From assembly GCF_008329645.1 (NCBI RefSeq), contig NZ_CP043474.1:62001-126000 (forward strand): a DNA stretch of 64,000 nucleotides. Reading direction: 5' to 3'. How positions within the stretch are numbered: position 1 is the first letter of the stretch; each line of letters starts with the position of its first letter. Of this stretch, positions 16,526 through 24,705 are shown piece by piece. The translations under genes were made by a program, and so were the position numbers. The notes under the pieces were generated by a model. It was not told where the DNA came from. It did not search any database and worked only from the letters and a program-made list of their open reading frames with translations. The stretch comes from Mycolicibacterium grossiae (GTDB taxonomy: Bacteria; Actinomycetota; Actinomycetes; Mycobacteriales; Mycobacteriaceae).

Positions 16526-16543
16526 GTCGCGGTCCGGGGTCGG

Positions 16544-17815
16544 TCAGCCGCGCTGCGCCAGGAAGGCGACGTCGACGATCTCGCCGGTGCGGACCTCCTC
16601 GGTCTCGCTGGGCACCGTGACCAGGCAGTTGGCCTCCGCCAGCGTCGCCAGCAGGTGCGACGAGGCCCCGGGCGCGCCACCGAGCGCCTGCACCAGGTAC
16701 TCGCCGGTGTCCTGGTCGCGCATCAGCTGCCCGCGCAGGAAGCCCTTGCGTCCCGCGACCGACGTGATCGGCGACAGCGCGCGGGCCTGCACGACGCGAC
16801 GCATCGGCTGCCGCTTGCCCAGCGACATCCGGATCAGCGGACGCACCATCACCTCGAACACCACCAGGGCGCTCACCGGGTTGGCCGGCAGCAGGAACAC
16901 CGGCACGCCGTCGCGGCCCAACTGCCCGAAGCCCTGCACGGAGCCGGGATGCATCGCGATGCGGGCCACCTCCATGTCGCCCATCTCGCCGAGCACCGTG
17001 CGGACGCTCTCGGCGGCCGCGCCGCCCACGGCGCCGGCGATCACCACGATCTCGGCCCGGTTCACCTGCCCCTCGACGACGTCGCGCAGCGTCTTGGGAT
17101 CGGTGTCGACGATGCCGACGCGATTGACCTCGGCACCAGCGTCGCGGGCCGCCGCCGCGAGGGCGTAGGAGTTGACGTCGTAGACCTGTCCGTTGCCGGG
17201 CGTGCGGGAGATGTCGACCAGTTCCCCGCCGACGCACAGCACCGAGAGCCGCGGCCGCGGGTGCACCAGCACCCGCTCGCGACCCACCGCCGCCAGCAGC
17301 CCCACCTGCGCGGCGCCGATGATCGTGCCGGCGCGCACCGCGACGTCACCCGGTTGCACGTCGTCTCCGGTGCGCCGAACGTACGCGCCCGAGCGGACGC
17401 TGCGCAGCACGCGCACCCGCGCGTCGCCGCCGTCGGTCCAGCGCAGCGGCAGCACCGCGTCGGCGAGCGTCGGCATGGGCGCACCGGTCTGCACGCGCGC
17501 AGCCTGGCGTGGCTGCAGCCTGCTCGGGGTGCGCGCGCCCGCCTCGATCAGCCCCATCACGGGCAGCACGATCTCCTGCACGCGCGCCGGGCCGCCATCG
17601 TCGGCGGTGTCGCCGATCGGTTCTGCGCCCAACACGTCGACGCTGCGCACCGCGTAGCCATCGATCGCGGCCTGGTCGAAGCCGGGTAGCGGCCGTTCGG
17701 TGACGACCTCCTCGGCGCACATCAATCCCTGCGCCTCGGCGATCGCCACGCGCACCGGCCGCGGCGCCACCGCCGCCGACGCCACGCGAGCCTGCTGCTC
17801 CTCCACCGAACGCAC
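16544..17815 (-). CDS. moeA: molybdopterin molybdenumtransferase MoeA (Rv0994-like)
   Basis: A 423-aa MoeA-fold protein of the last step of molybdenum cofactor synthesis, inserting molybdate into adenylated molybdopterin. It keeps the N-terminal PLPGFDQAAIDGYAVR, the RVQTGAPMPTLADAVLP block and the C-terminal LPANPVSALVVFEV. Two normally conserved active-site blocks differ: 'TGDEL' reads VGGEL (about residues 196-199), and 'GGVSVGEADY' reads AGAVGGAAAES (about residues 260-270). This divergent form resembles what I recall of M. tuberculosis MoeA1. GTG start. Between galU and rimJ on the same strand. Confidence 0.88.
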   Translation of the reverse strand: MRSVEEQQARVASAAVAPRPVRVAIAEAQGLMCAEEVVTERPLPGFDQAAIDGYAVRSVDVLGAEPIGDTADDGGPARVQEIVLPVMGLIEAGARTPSRLQPRQAARVQTGAPMPTLADAVLPLRWTDGGDARVRVLRSVRSGAYVRRTGDDVQPGDVAVRAGTIIGAAQVGLLAAVGRERVLVHPRPRLSVLCVGGELVDISRTPGNGQVYDVNSYALAAAARDAGAEVNRVGIVDTDPKTLRDVVEGQVNRAEIVVIAGAVGGAAAESVRTVLGEMGDMEVARIAMHPGSVQGFGQLGRDGVPVFLLPANPVSALVVFEVMVRPLIRMSLGKRQPMRRVVQARALSPITSVAGRKGFLRGQLMRDQDTGEYLVQALGGAPGASSHLLATLAEANCLVTVPSETEEVRTGEIVDVAFLAQRG

Positions 17816-17866
17816 AGTGCGCCTTTCTGCTCTACCGAGGCCCGCCGTGCACTCCTGCGCGTCGCG

Positions 17867-18781
17867 TCAGCGTTCGGCGAGACCCAATCGCTCGACCAGC
17901 CAGCGCCTCAGGTCGGGGCCGTAGTCGTCGCGTTCCAACGCAAAGTCAACCGCAGCCTTGAGGTAGCCGCCGGGATTTCCCAAGTCGTGTCGAGAACCGC
18001 GGTGCACCACCACGTGGACCGGATGGCCCTCCTCGATCAGCAGGGCGATGGCGTCGGTCAGCTGGATCTCGCCGCCGACGCCCTTCTGCACCCGGCGCAG
18101 CGCGTCGAAGATCGCCCGGTCGAGCACGTAGCGACCGGCGGCCGCGTACGGCGACGGTGCGTCCTCGACCTTGGGCTTCTCGACCATGCCGTTGACCTTG
18201 AGCACGTTCGGATTGGCGGCGTCGGGCACCACCTCGACGTCGAACACGCCGTATGCGCTGATCTCGTCGGGCGGCACCTCGATCGCGCACAGCACCGACC
18301 CGCCGCGCTTGGCACGCACCTTCGACATGGTCTCCAGCACGCCGGTCGGCAGCACCAGGTCATCCGGCAGCAGCACCGCGATCGCGTCCTCGTCGGGCGA
18401 GAGCTTCTCCTCGACGCAGCCGACGGCGTGCCCGAGGCCCAGCGGCTGAGCCTGAACCACCGACTCGACCTTGATCAGCGCGGGCGCGCGCCGCACCTTC
18501 TCGAGCATCACCTGCTTGCCGCGTGCCTCGAGCGTGCCCTCGAGGATGAGGTCCTCGACGAAGTGCGCGACGACGCCGTCCTTGCCCTCCGAGGTCACGA
18601 TGATCAGCCGCTCGCCACCGGCCTCCGCAGCCTCGGCCGCGACGAGTTCGATGCCGGGCGTGTCGACCACCGGCAGCAACTCCTTGGGCACCGTCTTGGT
18701 CGCGGGAAGGAAACGCGTACCCAGCCCAGCGGCGGGAACGACCGCGGTGCGCGGAATCGGCACCCGAGCCTGTGTCGTCAT
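17867..18781 (-). CDS. galU: UTP-glucose-1-phosphate uridylyltransferase
   Basis: A 304-aa nucleotidyltransferase making UDP-glucose for cell-envelope glycans and trehalose. The N-terminal AVVPAAGLGTRFLPATKT is the nucleotide-binding signature, VPKELLPVVDTPG follows, and VLLPDDLVL and VGGEIQLTDAI are typical GalU blocks. The start ATG (MTTQARVP) was chosen over one four codons upstream; neither has a clear Shine-Dalgarno, so a leaderless transcript is possible. First gene of galU-moeA-rimJ, divergent from the formyl-THF cyclo-ligase with only 66 bases between. Confidence 0.95.
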   Translation of the reverse strand: MTTQARVPIPRTAVVPAAGLGTRFLPATKTVPKELLPVVDTPGIELVAAEAAEAGGERLIIVTSEGKDGVVAHFVEDLILEGTLEARGKQVMLEKVRRAPALIKVESVVQAQPLGLGHAVGCVEEKLSPDEDAIAVLLPDDLVLPTGVLETMSKVRAKRGGSVLCAIEVPPDEISAYGVFDVEVVPDAANPNVLKVNGMVEKPKVEDAPSPYAAAGRYVLDRAIFDALRRVQKGVGGEIQLTDAIALLIEEGHPVHVVVHRGSRHDLGNPGGYLKAAVDFALERDDYGPDLRRWLVERLGLAER

Positions 18782-18847
18782 CGGGAACACCATAACGTCA
18801 TCGGCTGCATACAACCCCCTAAGCGTCGAGTTCACACCGCAGGTGAC

Positions 18848-19450
18848 ATGGTTAGCCACGTGCAACCGGGTCAAACGGCGAAGGCACGCCTCCGCGAGGC
18901 CATCCTGCACGCCCGCCGCGCCGTCGACGGTGACCGACGCCGTGCCGAGGCGGCCGCCGTCGCGACCACACTGCGCGAACTCGTGGCCGAGGGTGCCACG
19001 ATCTGCGCGTACGTCCCGGTCGGTTCCGAGCCCGGGTCTCTCGACGCCCTCGACGCACTGGTCGGACGAGGGGTCCGGGTGCTCCTGCCCGTCGCCCGCG
19101 AGACGTCCGACGGACCCGCGCCGCTGCAGTGGGGCGAATACCGGGCCGGCCGCCTGGTCGCGGCGCCGTACGGATTGCACGAGCCGGCGCCGCCGCACCT
19201 GCCGCCGGAGGCGATCGCGGAGGCCACCCTGGTCCTGGTGCCGGCGCTGGCGGTGGACCGCCAGGGCGCGCGGCTGGGGCGTGGCGCCGGGTTCTACGAC
19301 AGAACGCTGCCCCTGGCGGCGGCGGGGGCGCGCCTGGTGGCCGTCGTCCGCGACGACGAGGTGCTCGACGAGATTCCCGCCGAACCTCACGACGTCCCGA
19401 TGACCCACGTGGTGACACCGGGCCGGGGGCTTCAGCCGCTCGGGAAGTGA
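18848..19450 (+). CDS. 5-formyltetrahydrofolate cyclo-ligase (Rv0992c-like)
   Basis: A 200-aa enzyme converting 5-formyl-THF to 5,10-methenyl-THF with ATP, recycling folate. The family fingerprints are visible: an N-terminal KARLREAILHARRAV, ICAYVPVGSEPGS near residue 58, the GEYRAGRLVAAPYGLHEP block, and the phosphate-binding LVPALAVDRQGARLGRGAG with GFYDR following. The ATG is used; a GTG four codons later is possible. It reads toward the Ruc gene with a 99-base gap that holds the CIRCE element. Confidence 0.93.
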   Translation: MVSHVQPGQTAKARLREAILHARRAVDGDRRRAEAAAVATTLRELVAEGATICAYVPVGSEPGSLDALDALVGRGVRVLLPVARETSDGPAPLQWGEYRAGRLVAAPYGLHEPAPPHLPPEAIAEATLVLVPALAVDRQGARLGRGAGFYDRTLPLAAAGARLVAVVRDDEVLDEIPAEPHDVPMTHVVTPGRGLQPLGK

Positions 19451-19494
19451 CCGCGCCACCACCGCAGGGGAATTCACCGACCCGCGTGGCGGTT

Positions 19495-19521
19495 CTAGCA
19501 CTTGCACCGGTAGAGTGCTAA
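19495..19521 (+). promoter_or_regulatory. CIRCE element (HrcA operator)
   Basis: CTAGCACTT, nine bases, GAGTGCTAA, against the consensus TTAGCACTC-N9-GAGTGCTAA: 16 of 18 arm bases match and the spacer is exactly nine. It lies 28 bases before the GTG of the FmdB/Ruc gene, where HrcA would block transcription except under heat or proteotoxic stress. This fits the chaperone role described for the M. tuberculosis homologue. Confidence 0.85.
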
Positions 19522-19549
19522 GCAGTCTTGACCGTCTTCGGAGGTTCCC

Positions 19550-19930
19550 GTGCCCACCTATTCCTACGCGTGCACCGAATGCGACAACCGCTTCGACGTG
19601 GTGCAGGCGTTCACCGACGACGCGCTGACCACGTGCCCCAAGTGCAACGGCCGGCTGCGCAAGCTGTTCGGCAAGGTGGGCGTGGTGTTCAAGGGCAGCG
19701 GCTTCTACCGCACCGACAGTCGCGACTCGTCGTCGAAGTCCTCGTCCTCGGGTGAGTCGAAGAGCAGCGACTCGTCCTCCTCGTCCTCGTCGGACTCCTC
19801 GTCGAGCACCGGCTCGAACGGCTCGTCGGGGTCTTCGGGCTCCTCGGGGTCGGGTTCCTCCGGCTCGGGTTCATCGGGCTCGAGCAGCCCGGCGGCCGCG
19901 TCGTCGAGCAGTTCCACCAGCTCCAGTTAG
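19550..19930 (+). CDS. ruc: FmdB-type zinc-ribbon, Ser-rich protein (Ruc, Rv0991c-like redox-regulated chaperone)
   Basis: A 126-aa protein. The N-terminal zinc ribbon has two CxxC pairs (CTEC at residues 8-11 and CPKC near residue 29), followed by LFGKVGVVFKGSGFYRTDSR, and then about 65 residues almost entirely of Ser, Gly, Thr and Ala (disordered). This matches M. tuberculosis Rv0991c, reported as Ruc, whose zinc-coordinating cysteines oxidise to activate holdase activity working with DnaK. The GTG start has a GGAGG Shine-Dalgarno, and the CIRCE site upstream ties it to the HrcA heat-shock regulon. Confidence 0.9.
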   Translation: MPTYSYACTECDNRFDVVQAFTDDALTTCPKCNGRLRKLFGKVGVVFKGSGFYRTDSRDSSSKSSSSGESKSSDSSSSSSSDSSSSTGSNGSSGSSGSSGSGSSGSGSSGSSSPAAASSSSSTSSS

Positions 19931-19994
19931 GAGTTGTCCACAGGCCGCGCCCCGACCGCTGTTCGCCGTCGGCGGCGCTGGCTAGCGTGACGGT

Positions 19995-20657
19995 GTGGGG
20001 GAAGCGCTCGATCCGACGCCGTGGCACCGCATGCTCGCACTGCGGCCGGACTGGACCAGGACGGTCGCCGCACGGCGGGCCGTGGCGGGCGCCCTGGTCC
20101 TCCTCGCCGCCGCGGCGGCACTGCGTCCCAACCCGGCCGACGGACGCGTGGACGTCGTCGTCGCCGCCCGCGACCTCAACGCCGGTAGCGCGCTGACCGC
20201 TGACGACGTCCGGCTCGAACGCCATTCGGCGGCAACGACTCCCGATGGCGCACAACACGACCCTTCGGCTCTGGTCGGCATCACCCTGGCCGGGCCAGCA
20301 CGCCGCGGCGAGGTGCTCACCGACGTCCGCGTCCTCAGTCCACGCCTGACCGGTGCCGCCGCCGGACCGGACGCCCGCATCGTCGCGCTGGATCTGGCCG
20401 ATGCGGCGCTGCTCGACCTGTTGCGCGCAGGGGACGTCGTCGACGTCCTCGCGACGGCGCCCGTGCCACCCGGGGACGGTGCGGCGCCCGTTCCTCGGAT
20501 CCTCGCCGCCGACGCCGTCGTGGTGACCGTCTCGGAGCGGTCGACGTCTCCCACGTCGGGCAGCCAACGCGTCGTACTGGTCGCGCTGCCGGCGCGTGCC
20601 GCCACCGAGGTGGCGGGGGCTTCCCTGACCCAGGCGATCACGCTGACGCTGCGCTGA
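19995..20657 (+). CDS. SAF-domain membrane-anchored protein (CpaB/RcpC-like, Rv0990c-like)
   Basis: A 220-aa protein with one N-terminal membrane helix (about residues 27-45, after a basic TVAARRAVAG) and an extracytoplasmic SAF domain: VDVVVAARDLNAGSALTADD is the characteristic start, with ITLAGPARRGEVLTDVRVL following. SAF domains occur in pilus-assembly CpaB and flagellar FlgA. No pilus genes lie nearby, so a pilus role is not supported. GTG start without an evident Shine-Dalgarno. It sits between Ruc and mscL, all in one direction. Confidence 0.78.
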   Translation: MGEALDPTPWHRMLALRPDWTRTVAARRAVAGALVLLAAAAALRPNPADGRVDVVVAARDLNAGSALTADDVRLERHSAATTPDGAQHDPSALVGITLAGPARRGEVLTDVRVLSPRLTGAAAGPDARIVALDLADAALLDLLRAGDVVDVLATAPVPPGDGAAPVPRILAADAVVVTVSERSTSPTSGSQRVVLVALPARAATEVAGASLTQAITLTLR

Positions 20658-20755
20658 ACCCCGCCGTGATTCGAGACGCCGCGTCTGGCCGGCGGTACTA
20701 ACGTGACTCGCCGGGGGGAGCCACCCACCCAACCACCGATGGGAAGGATCAGCAC

Positions 20756-21208
20756 GTGCTCAAGGGTTTCAAGGAGTTCCTCGCTCGCGGCAACATCGTC
20801 GACCTGTCGGTGGCCGTGGTCATCGGCACCGCGTTCACCGCCTTGGTCAAGTCGTTCACCGACAGCATCATCACGCCGCTGACCAGTCGAATCGGCGCGA
20901 GCGGCACCGACGTCGGCATCCTGAAGATCAGCATCGGCGGTGGCCAGACGATCGACCTGAACGTGCTGGTGTCGGCGACCATCAACTTCGTCCTGGTGGC
21001 CGCGGTGGTGTACTTCCTGGTGGTCACGCCGTACAACCGGCTGCGCCGCAAGGGCGAGGTAGAGCAGGCCCAGGACACCGAGCTGAGCATCCTCACCGAG
21101 ATCCGCGACCTGCTCGCGAACGGCGCGGCCGGCACGCCTGCGGTCACGGGGCCCGGCACCGGCCCGAGCCCGGACACGGCCAAGGTCACCAGCGCCGACA
21201 AGGACTGA
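20756..21208 (+). CDS. mscL: large-conductance mechanosensitive channel
   Basis: A 150-aa MscL, the pentameric pore that opens on hypo-osmotic shock. The gating segment [20 protein letters not shown], with following [20 protein letters not shown], forms the first membrane helix. The second helix is [20 protein letters not shown], and the cytoplasmic helix follows [13 protein letters not shown] start after a GGGAAGGA Shine-Dalgarno. A strong hairpin follows and separates it from the convergent porin gene. Confidence 0.97.
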   Translation: MLKGFKEFLARGNIVDLSVAVVIGTAFTALVKSFTDSIITPLTSRIGASGTDVGILKISIGGGQTIDLNVLVSATINFVLVAAVVYFLVVTPYNRLRRKGEVEQAQDTELSILTEIRDLLANGAAGTPAVTGPGTGPSPDTAKVTSADKD

Positions 21209-21250
21209 GCCGCGCGTAGCGCACTGGACGGCACGCGCCCCGAAGACGAC

Positions 21251-21281
21251 ACAGCCCCCCGGCCGGAAGCCGGGGGGCTGT
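21251..21281. terminator. bidirectional terminator between mscL and the porin gene
   Basis: Perfect 13-bp arms (ACAGCCCCCCGGC and GCCGGGGGGCTGT) around a 5-base loop, placed between the two convergent stops. GC-only stem without a U tract, as usual in mycobacteria. Confidence 0.88.
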
Positions 21282-21297
21282 CTCGTTCAACCGAGGA

Positions 21298-21933
21298 TCA
21301 GTTCATGTTCCAGGGCTCGCCGTAGGTCGTGACCGAGTCACCCGTGCTCGAGATGAGCCGGGCGAACGGACGCAGCAGCACACCACCGGCGGCACCGGTC
21401 ACCGTGCCGTGCGCGTTGGACACCGCGACCGCACCCGAAGCACCCGAGACGTCGACGGAGAACGTGGCGACTTCCTGGATGCCGGGGCCGTTGCCCAGGT
21501 CAGCGCTGAAGGACACACCCGGGAACAGGTTCGGGGTGATGACCGACTCCAGGCCGAACGGCGGCTGGGTGATGTTGCCGTCGTCGATCAGGATGTTCGG
21601 CGTGGTGTAGGAGAAGTTGATGCCCACGCCCAGCGACCAGGGGAAGCCGATCTGGTAGCCCAGCTCCAGCGTGCCCTCGAACTCGTCGGCACCGGGGCCG
21701 GCGACGATGTACTTGGCCTTGCCGGAGTGGAACCACTCACGGGTCAGGCGGTTGCGGTCCAGCGGGAACACGCCGTTGAGGAACGTGTCCCACTGCTGGA
21801 TGGTCAGCGTGCGGTCCTTGCCGTCAACGAGGCTCAGCTCGTTGTCGAGGCCTGCGTGAGAGGTGCCCGTGCTCGCGAACAACGCGGCTACGGCCGCGAC
21901 CAGCGCAACCAGCACCCGACTGATTGCCTTCAT
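21298..21933 (-). CDS. mspA: MspA-family outer-membrane porin
   Basis: A 211-aa precursor: a 27-residue signal peptide ending STGTSHA, then a 184-residue mature protein beginning GLDNELSLVDG, the same length as M. smegmatis MspA and nearly identical in most of it. MspA forms an octameric goblet channel for small hydrophilic solutes in the mycolate outer membrane. In mature numbering the constriction residues Asp90 and Asp91 are kept, but position 93 is Asn where MspA has Asp. The ATG has AAAGGGAG upstream. The presence of this porin marks the host as a rapid grower. Confidence 0.97.
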   Translation of the reverse strand: MKAISRVLVALVAAVAALFASTGTSHAGLDNELSLVDGKDRTLTIQQWDTFLNGVFPLDRNRLTREWFHSGKAKYIVAGPGADEFEGTLELGYQIGFPWSLGVGINFSYTTPNILIDDGNITQPPFGLESVITPNLFPGVSFSADLGNGPGIQEVATFSVDVSGASGAVAVSNAHGTVTGAAGGVLLRPFARLISSTGDSVTTYGEPWNMN

Positions 21934-22307
21934 GTTCTCCCTTTGCGTCGAAGGTGATCCGGCAGGCTCACCGCTGCTGTTCGGTGTGGGCTTACGGGTA
22001 AACCACACACCTCGAAAGAGGTCCATGTGGCCTGAATTAGAAAGCCCACATGTTGCTCTTACGAATTGCTCATCGTTGACAGCAGAAACATAACGGGGAG
22101 GCATCCCCCCGGCAACGCAAGGGTGTGGCGCGCTCTCAGCGAGACTTCAGGCGGGTCCGGCTTTGCTGGATTTCGACCGGCCGAAACGGAGGACTCGGCA
22201 CGACCGCCCACCACTCGGACATCGGTGCCGGTCGCGTACCGAAGGTATGCGGCCGCGTCGGTACCCGGGGCGAAGGGGGCGCGCTTCGCTCGGTGGATCG
22301 GTGCTGG
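21934..22307. other. long leader/promoter region of the porin gene
   Basis: 374 bases without a gene I can support. They are AT-richer than the surroundings and hold short imperfect inverted repeats (ACCTCGAAAGAGGT near 22010; CATGTGG...CCCACATG at 22024-22052) that could fold in the porin mRNA leader. M. smegmatis mspA is known to have a long upstream region. Confidence 0.5.
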
Positions 22308-22466
22308 TCAGCCGTGGTGCGGCGGCACGTTGTCGCGCAGCCAGCGATCGCGTTCGGCGTCGTCGGCGGGGTGGCTGTCGTCACGCTCGTCACTGGTGAT
22401 ATTGGGAATCGATTCGCCGAAAATCTTGTTAACTGCATCCCTCGATGGGCGGTCACCTTCGCTCAC
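22308..22466 (-). CDS. small conserved-type hypothetical protein (52 aa)
   Basis: A short frame that stands out from background: GTG start, an AAAGGGG Shine-Dalgarno a few bases upstream, and a product with DAVNKIFGESIPNITSDERD in the middle and RDRWLRDNVPPHHG at the end. The Asp/Glu/Arg-rich body with a PPHHG end is a pattern I associate with short mycobacterial proteins. No membrane segment. A perfect CRP site begins 14 bases before the start codon. Function unknown. Confidence 0.68.
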   Translation of the reverse strand: MSEGDRPSRDAVNKIFGESIPNITSDERDDSHPADDAERDRWLRDNVPPHHG

Positions 22467-22479
22467 GGGACCCCTTTCG

Positions 22480-22495
22480 TGTGATGAACATCACA
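22480..22495. promoter_or_regulatory. CRP (Rv3676-type) binding site
   Basis: TGTGA, six bases, TCACA: a perfect match to the palindromic CRP consensus, centred about 22 bases upstream of the 52-aa gene's GTG. So close to the start it would most likely repress, or the gene is leaderless and activated from a site overlapping the promoter. Confidence 0.8.
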
Positions 22496-22614
22496 ATTGG
22501 TGCGGTGTGCGGGTTCATCTGGTGTTAACGCAGGACATCAGAGTGACGCACGTGGTGCGGACAGCACGACGCCGACGGACCCGGATCGGGGCCGCCGGCG
22601 TCGGGCGATGCTTC

Positions 22615-23109
22615 TCAGATCTCCAGGCTGGACAGCTGGCCGATGATCTGGCCAGCCAACGGGCCCAGTGTGGCCATGCCGTCACGCACGGCGCCGCGCG
22701 AGCCGGCGATGTTCACGACCAGCGTGCTGCCCGAGACACCGGCCAGTCCCCGGGAGACGCCGGCGTCGATGATGCCGGCCGACAGCCCGGACGCCCGCAG
22801 CGCCTCGGAGATGCCGAGCAATTCGCGGTCGAGGATCGTGCGCGTGGCCTCCGGTGTGACGTCGCGGGGCGTGACGCCCGTGCCGCCCACCGAGATCACC
22901 AGGTCGACGCCTCCGATGACGGCGGTGTTCAACGCGTTGCGGATCTCGATCTCGTCGGCGGACACGACCACGACGCCGTCCACCACGAATCCGGCCTCGC
23001 CCAGCAGCTCGGTGACCAGCGGACCGCTGTGGTCCTCTTCCCCGTGTGCGGTGCGATCGTCCACGACCACGACCAGAGCGCGGCCCACCAACTCCGACGG
23101 CTGTTCCAT
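22615..23109 (-). CDS. moaB2: MoaB/Mog-type molybdopterin-binding protein (MoaB2, Rv0984-like)
   Basis: A 164-aa MoCF-fold protein, the family that adenylates or binds molybdopterin. It begins with GRALVVVVDDRTAHGEEDHSG, has DLVISVGGTGVTPRDVTPEA (the conserved GGTG...RD.TPEA motif, about residues 70-90), and ends with VRDGMATLGPLAGQI. The start is the ATG of MEQPSEL; the longer in-frame extension runs into the pepD end. It follows mprA-mprB-pepD in the same direction, as in M. tuberculosis. Confidence 0.92.
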   Translation of the reverse strand: MEQPSELVGRALVVVVDDRTAHGEEDHSGPLVTELLGEAGFVVDGVVVVSADEIEIRNALNTAVIGGVDLVISVGGTGVTPRDVTPEATRTILDRELLGISEALRASGLSAGIIDAGVSRGLAGVSGSTLVVNIAGSRGAVRDGMATLGPLAGQIIGQLSSLEI

Positions 23110-23180
23110 GATGCCAACCGTATATGCCGCCAGTGACGGCGGTGCGACCATCCTGAGCCCGGGCGTTCCCGGCGCGATCG

Positions 23181-24533
23181 TCACTGCTGCGCCTTGCCGA
23201 GCGTCACCTGCACGGTCTGCGGCTTGCCCGACGGATCGAGGTAGGTGAGCGTCACCTGCTCACCCGGGGCCTTGGAGCGCACGGCCGCGACGAGGGCGTC
23301 GGCGCTGCCGATTGCACGGTCGTCCACCTTGGTGACGGTGACGCCGGTGGGCAGCCCCGCCGCCGCGGCGGCGCCGCCGGCCGTGACGTCGACGATCTTC
23401 GCGCCGTCGACCGTCGCGTCGTTGCCCACCTGCACGCCGAGGGAGGCGTGCGATGCGGTGCCGCTCTTGATGAGTTCGTCGGCGATCCGCTTGGCCTGGT
23501 CCACCGGGATGGCGAAGCCGAGGCCGATCGAGCCGCTCTGCGACTGACCCGCGGAGTCGCCGCCCAGGGTGGCGATCGCGGAGTTCACGCCGACCAGCTC
23601 GCCGTTCATGTTGACCAGCGCTCCACCGGAGTTGCCGGGGTTGATCGCGGCGTCGGTCTGGATGGCGTCGAGCACGGTGTTCTGGTTCTTGGCGTCACCG
23701 CCTGCCGCCACCGGGCGGTTGAGCGCGCTGACGATGCCCGTGGTCACCGTGCCCTCCAGCCCGAGCGGCGAGCCGATGGCGACGACGTCCTGGCCCACCC
23801 GAAGGTTGGCCGACGAGCCGAGGGTGATCGGCGTCAGGCCCGAGGCGCCGTCGGCGCGCACCACGGCGATGTCGCTGCTGGGGTCGGTACCCACGACGGT
23901 GAACGACGTGGTGTTGCCGTTGGAGAACGTCACCTTGGTCTGCACGGCGCCGCCGCCGGGGCCACCGTCCTTCGCGGCCGCGACGACGTGGTTGTTGGTC
24001 AGGATCAGGCCGTCGGAGGACAGGATGATGCCGGAGCCCTCCTCGGAGGCACGGCCCATGTCGGTCTCGAGCTTCACGACGCTGGGCACCACCTTGGCGG
24101 CCACCTGCTCGACCGAACCGGCGGGCAGGCTCGCGGCGGGCTCGCTGGGCGCCGCACCGCCGAGCGACGACGACAGCGACGGCCGATCGGGCTGCACCAG
24201 CGTGGCGACACCGCCGCCGATGCCGGCGGAGACGAGCGCGATGGCGAGCGCACCGACCGTCAACGCTCCTGCGCGCGAACGCTTCCGCGGTTCCTGCGTG
24301 CCCGGCATGACGCGGGTCTGCGGGCCGGCGGCATAGGGGTCGTGCGGACCCCGATAGGCGTGCTGCTGGGTACCGTGCTGCTGGGTCGCGTGCTGTTGGG
24401 TCGCGTAGCGCCAGTCGTAGCCAGGAGGTGGCGACGTGGGGCGCGCCGGGTAGCCGGCGTTCGCGGAATCGTAGGCACCGGGACGACTGCCCGGAGGCGG
24501 CGGCGGGGGTGTGTACCTCGGGTGGTTCGTCAT
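23181..24533 (-). CDS. pepD: membrane-anchored HtrA/DegP-like serine protease PepD (Rv0983-like)
   Basis: A 450-aa protein. A proline- and glutamine-rich cytoplasmic head (with three TQQH repeats, about residues 45-58) leads to one membrane helix (about residues 89-111), a trypsin-like domain with catalytic His182 (TNNHVV), Asp221 (SSDIAVV) and Ser302 (NPGNSGGAL), and a C-terminal PDZ domain (about residues 355-445). In M. tuberculosis PepD lies under MprAB and SigE and handles envelope stress. An MprA-type box lies 95 bases upstream. Confidence 0.95.
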   Translation of the reverse strand: MTNHPRYTPPPPPPGSRPGAYDSANAGYPARPTSPPPGYDWRYATQQHATQQHGTQQHAYRGPHDPYAAGPQTRVMPGTQEPRKRSRAGALTVGALAIALVSAGIGGGVATLVQPDRPSLSSSLGGAAPSEPAASLPAGSVEQVAAKVVPSVVKLETDMGRASEEGSGIILSSDGLILTNNHVVAAAKDGGPGGGAVQTKVTFSNGNTTSFTVVGTDPSSDIAVVRADGASGLTPITLGSSANLRVGQDVVAIGSPLGLEGTVTTGIVSALNRPVAAGGDAKNQNTVLDAIQTDAAINPGNSGGALVNMNGELVGVNSAIATLGGDSAGQSQSGSIGLGFAIPVDQAKRIADELIKSGTASHASLGVQVGNDATVDGAKIVDVTAGGAAAAAGLPTGVTVTKVDDRAIGSADALVAAVRSKAPGEQVTLTYLDPSGKPQTVQVTLGKAQQ

Positions 24534-24627
24534 CTGCTTCTCGGCGCTCTTCCTTCGAGTCGGTGCGTGGGTCGAACGGTGTTACACGTGGTGAACGATT
24601 CGCCGAACCCGACAGTGCCCGCCGGGG

Positions 24628-24646
24628 CTGAGAATCGACTTAGAGA
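24628..24646. promoter_or_regulatory. MprA-box-like direct repeat upstream of pepD
   Basis: CTGAGAAT, three bases, CTTAGAGA on the plus strand: two 8-bp direct repeats with a 3-bp gap, 95 bases before the pepD ATG. Same spacing and orientation relative to the gene as the sites before mprA and before the 38-kb repeat-protein gene. Confidence 0.65.
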
Positions 24647-24705
24647 TCAATAGGCATCGCCACGGAGTTCCCCCCTCACCGCCGTCGTGGACACCGCCGG
24701 TGAGA

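Noticed and set aside
22132..22150. MprA-box-like GCTCTCAG-(3)-GACTTCAG in the porin leader region
   Set aside because: Opposite orientation to the porin gene and weaker match; no suitable plus-strand gene follows.
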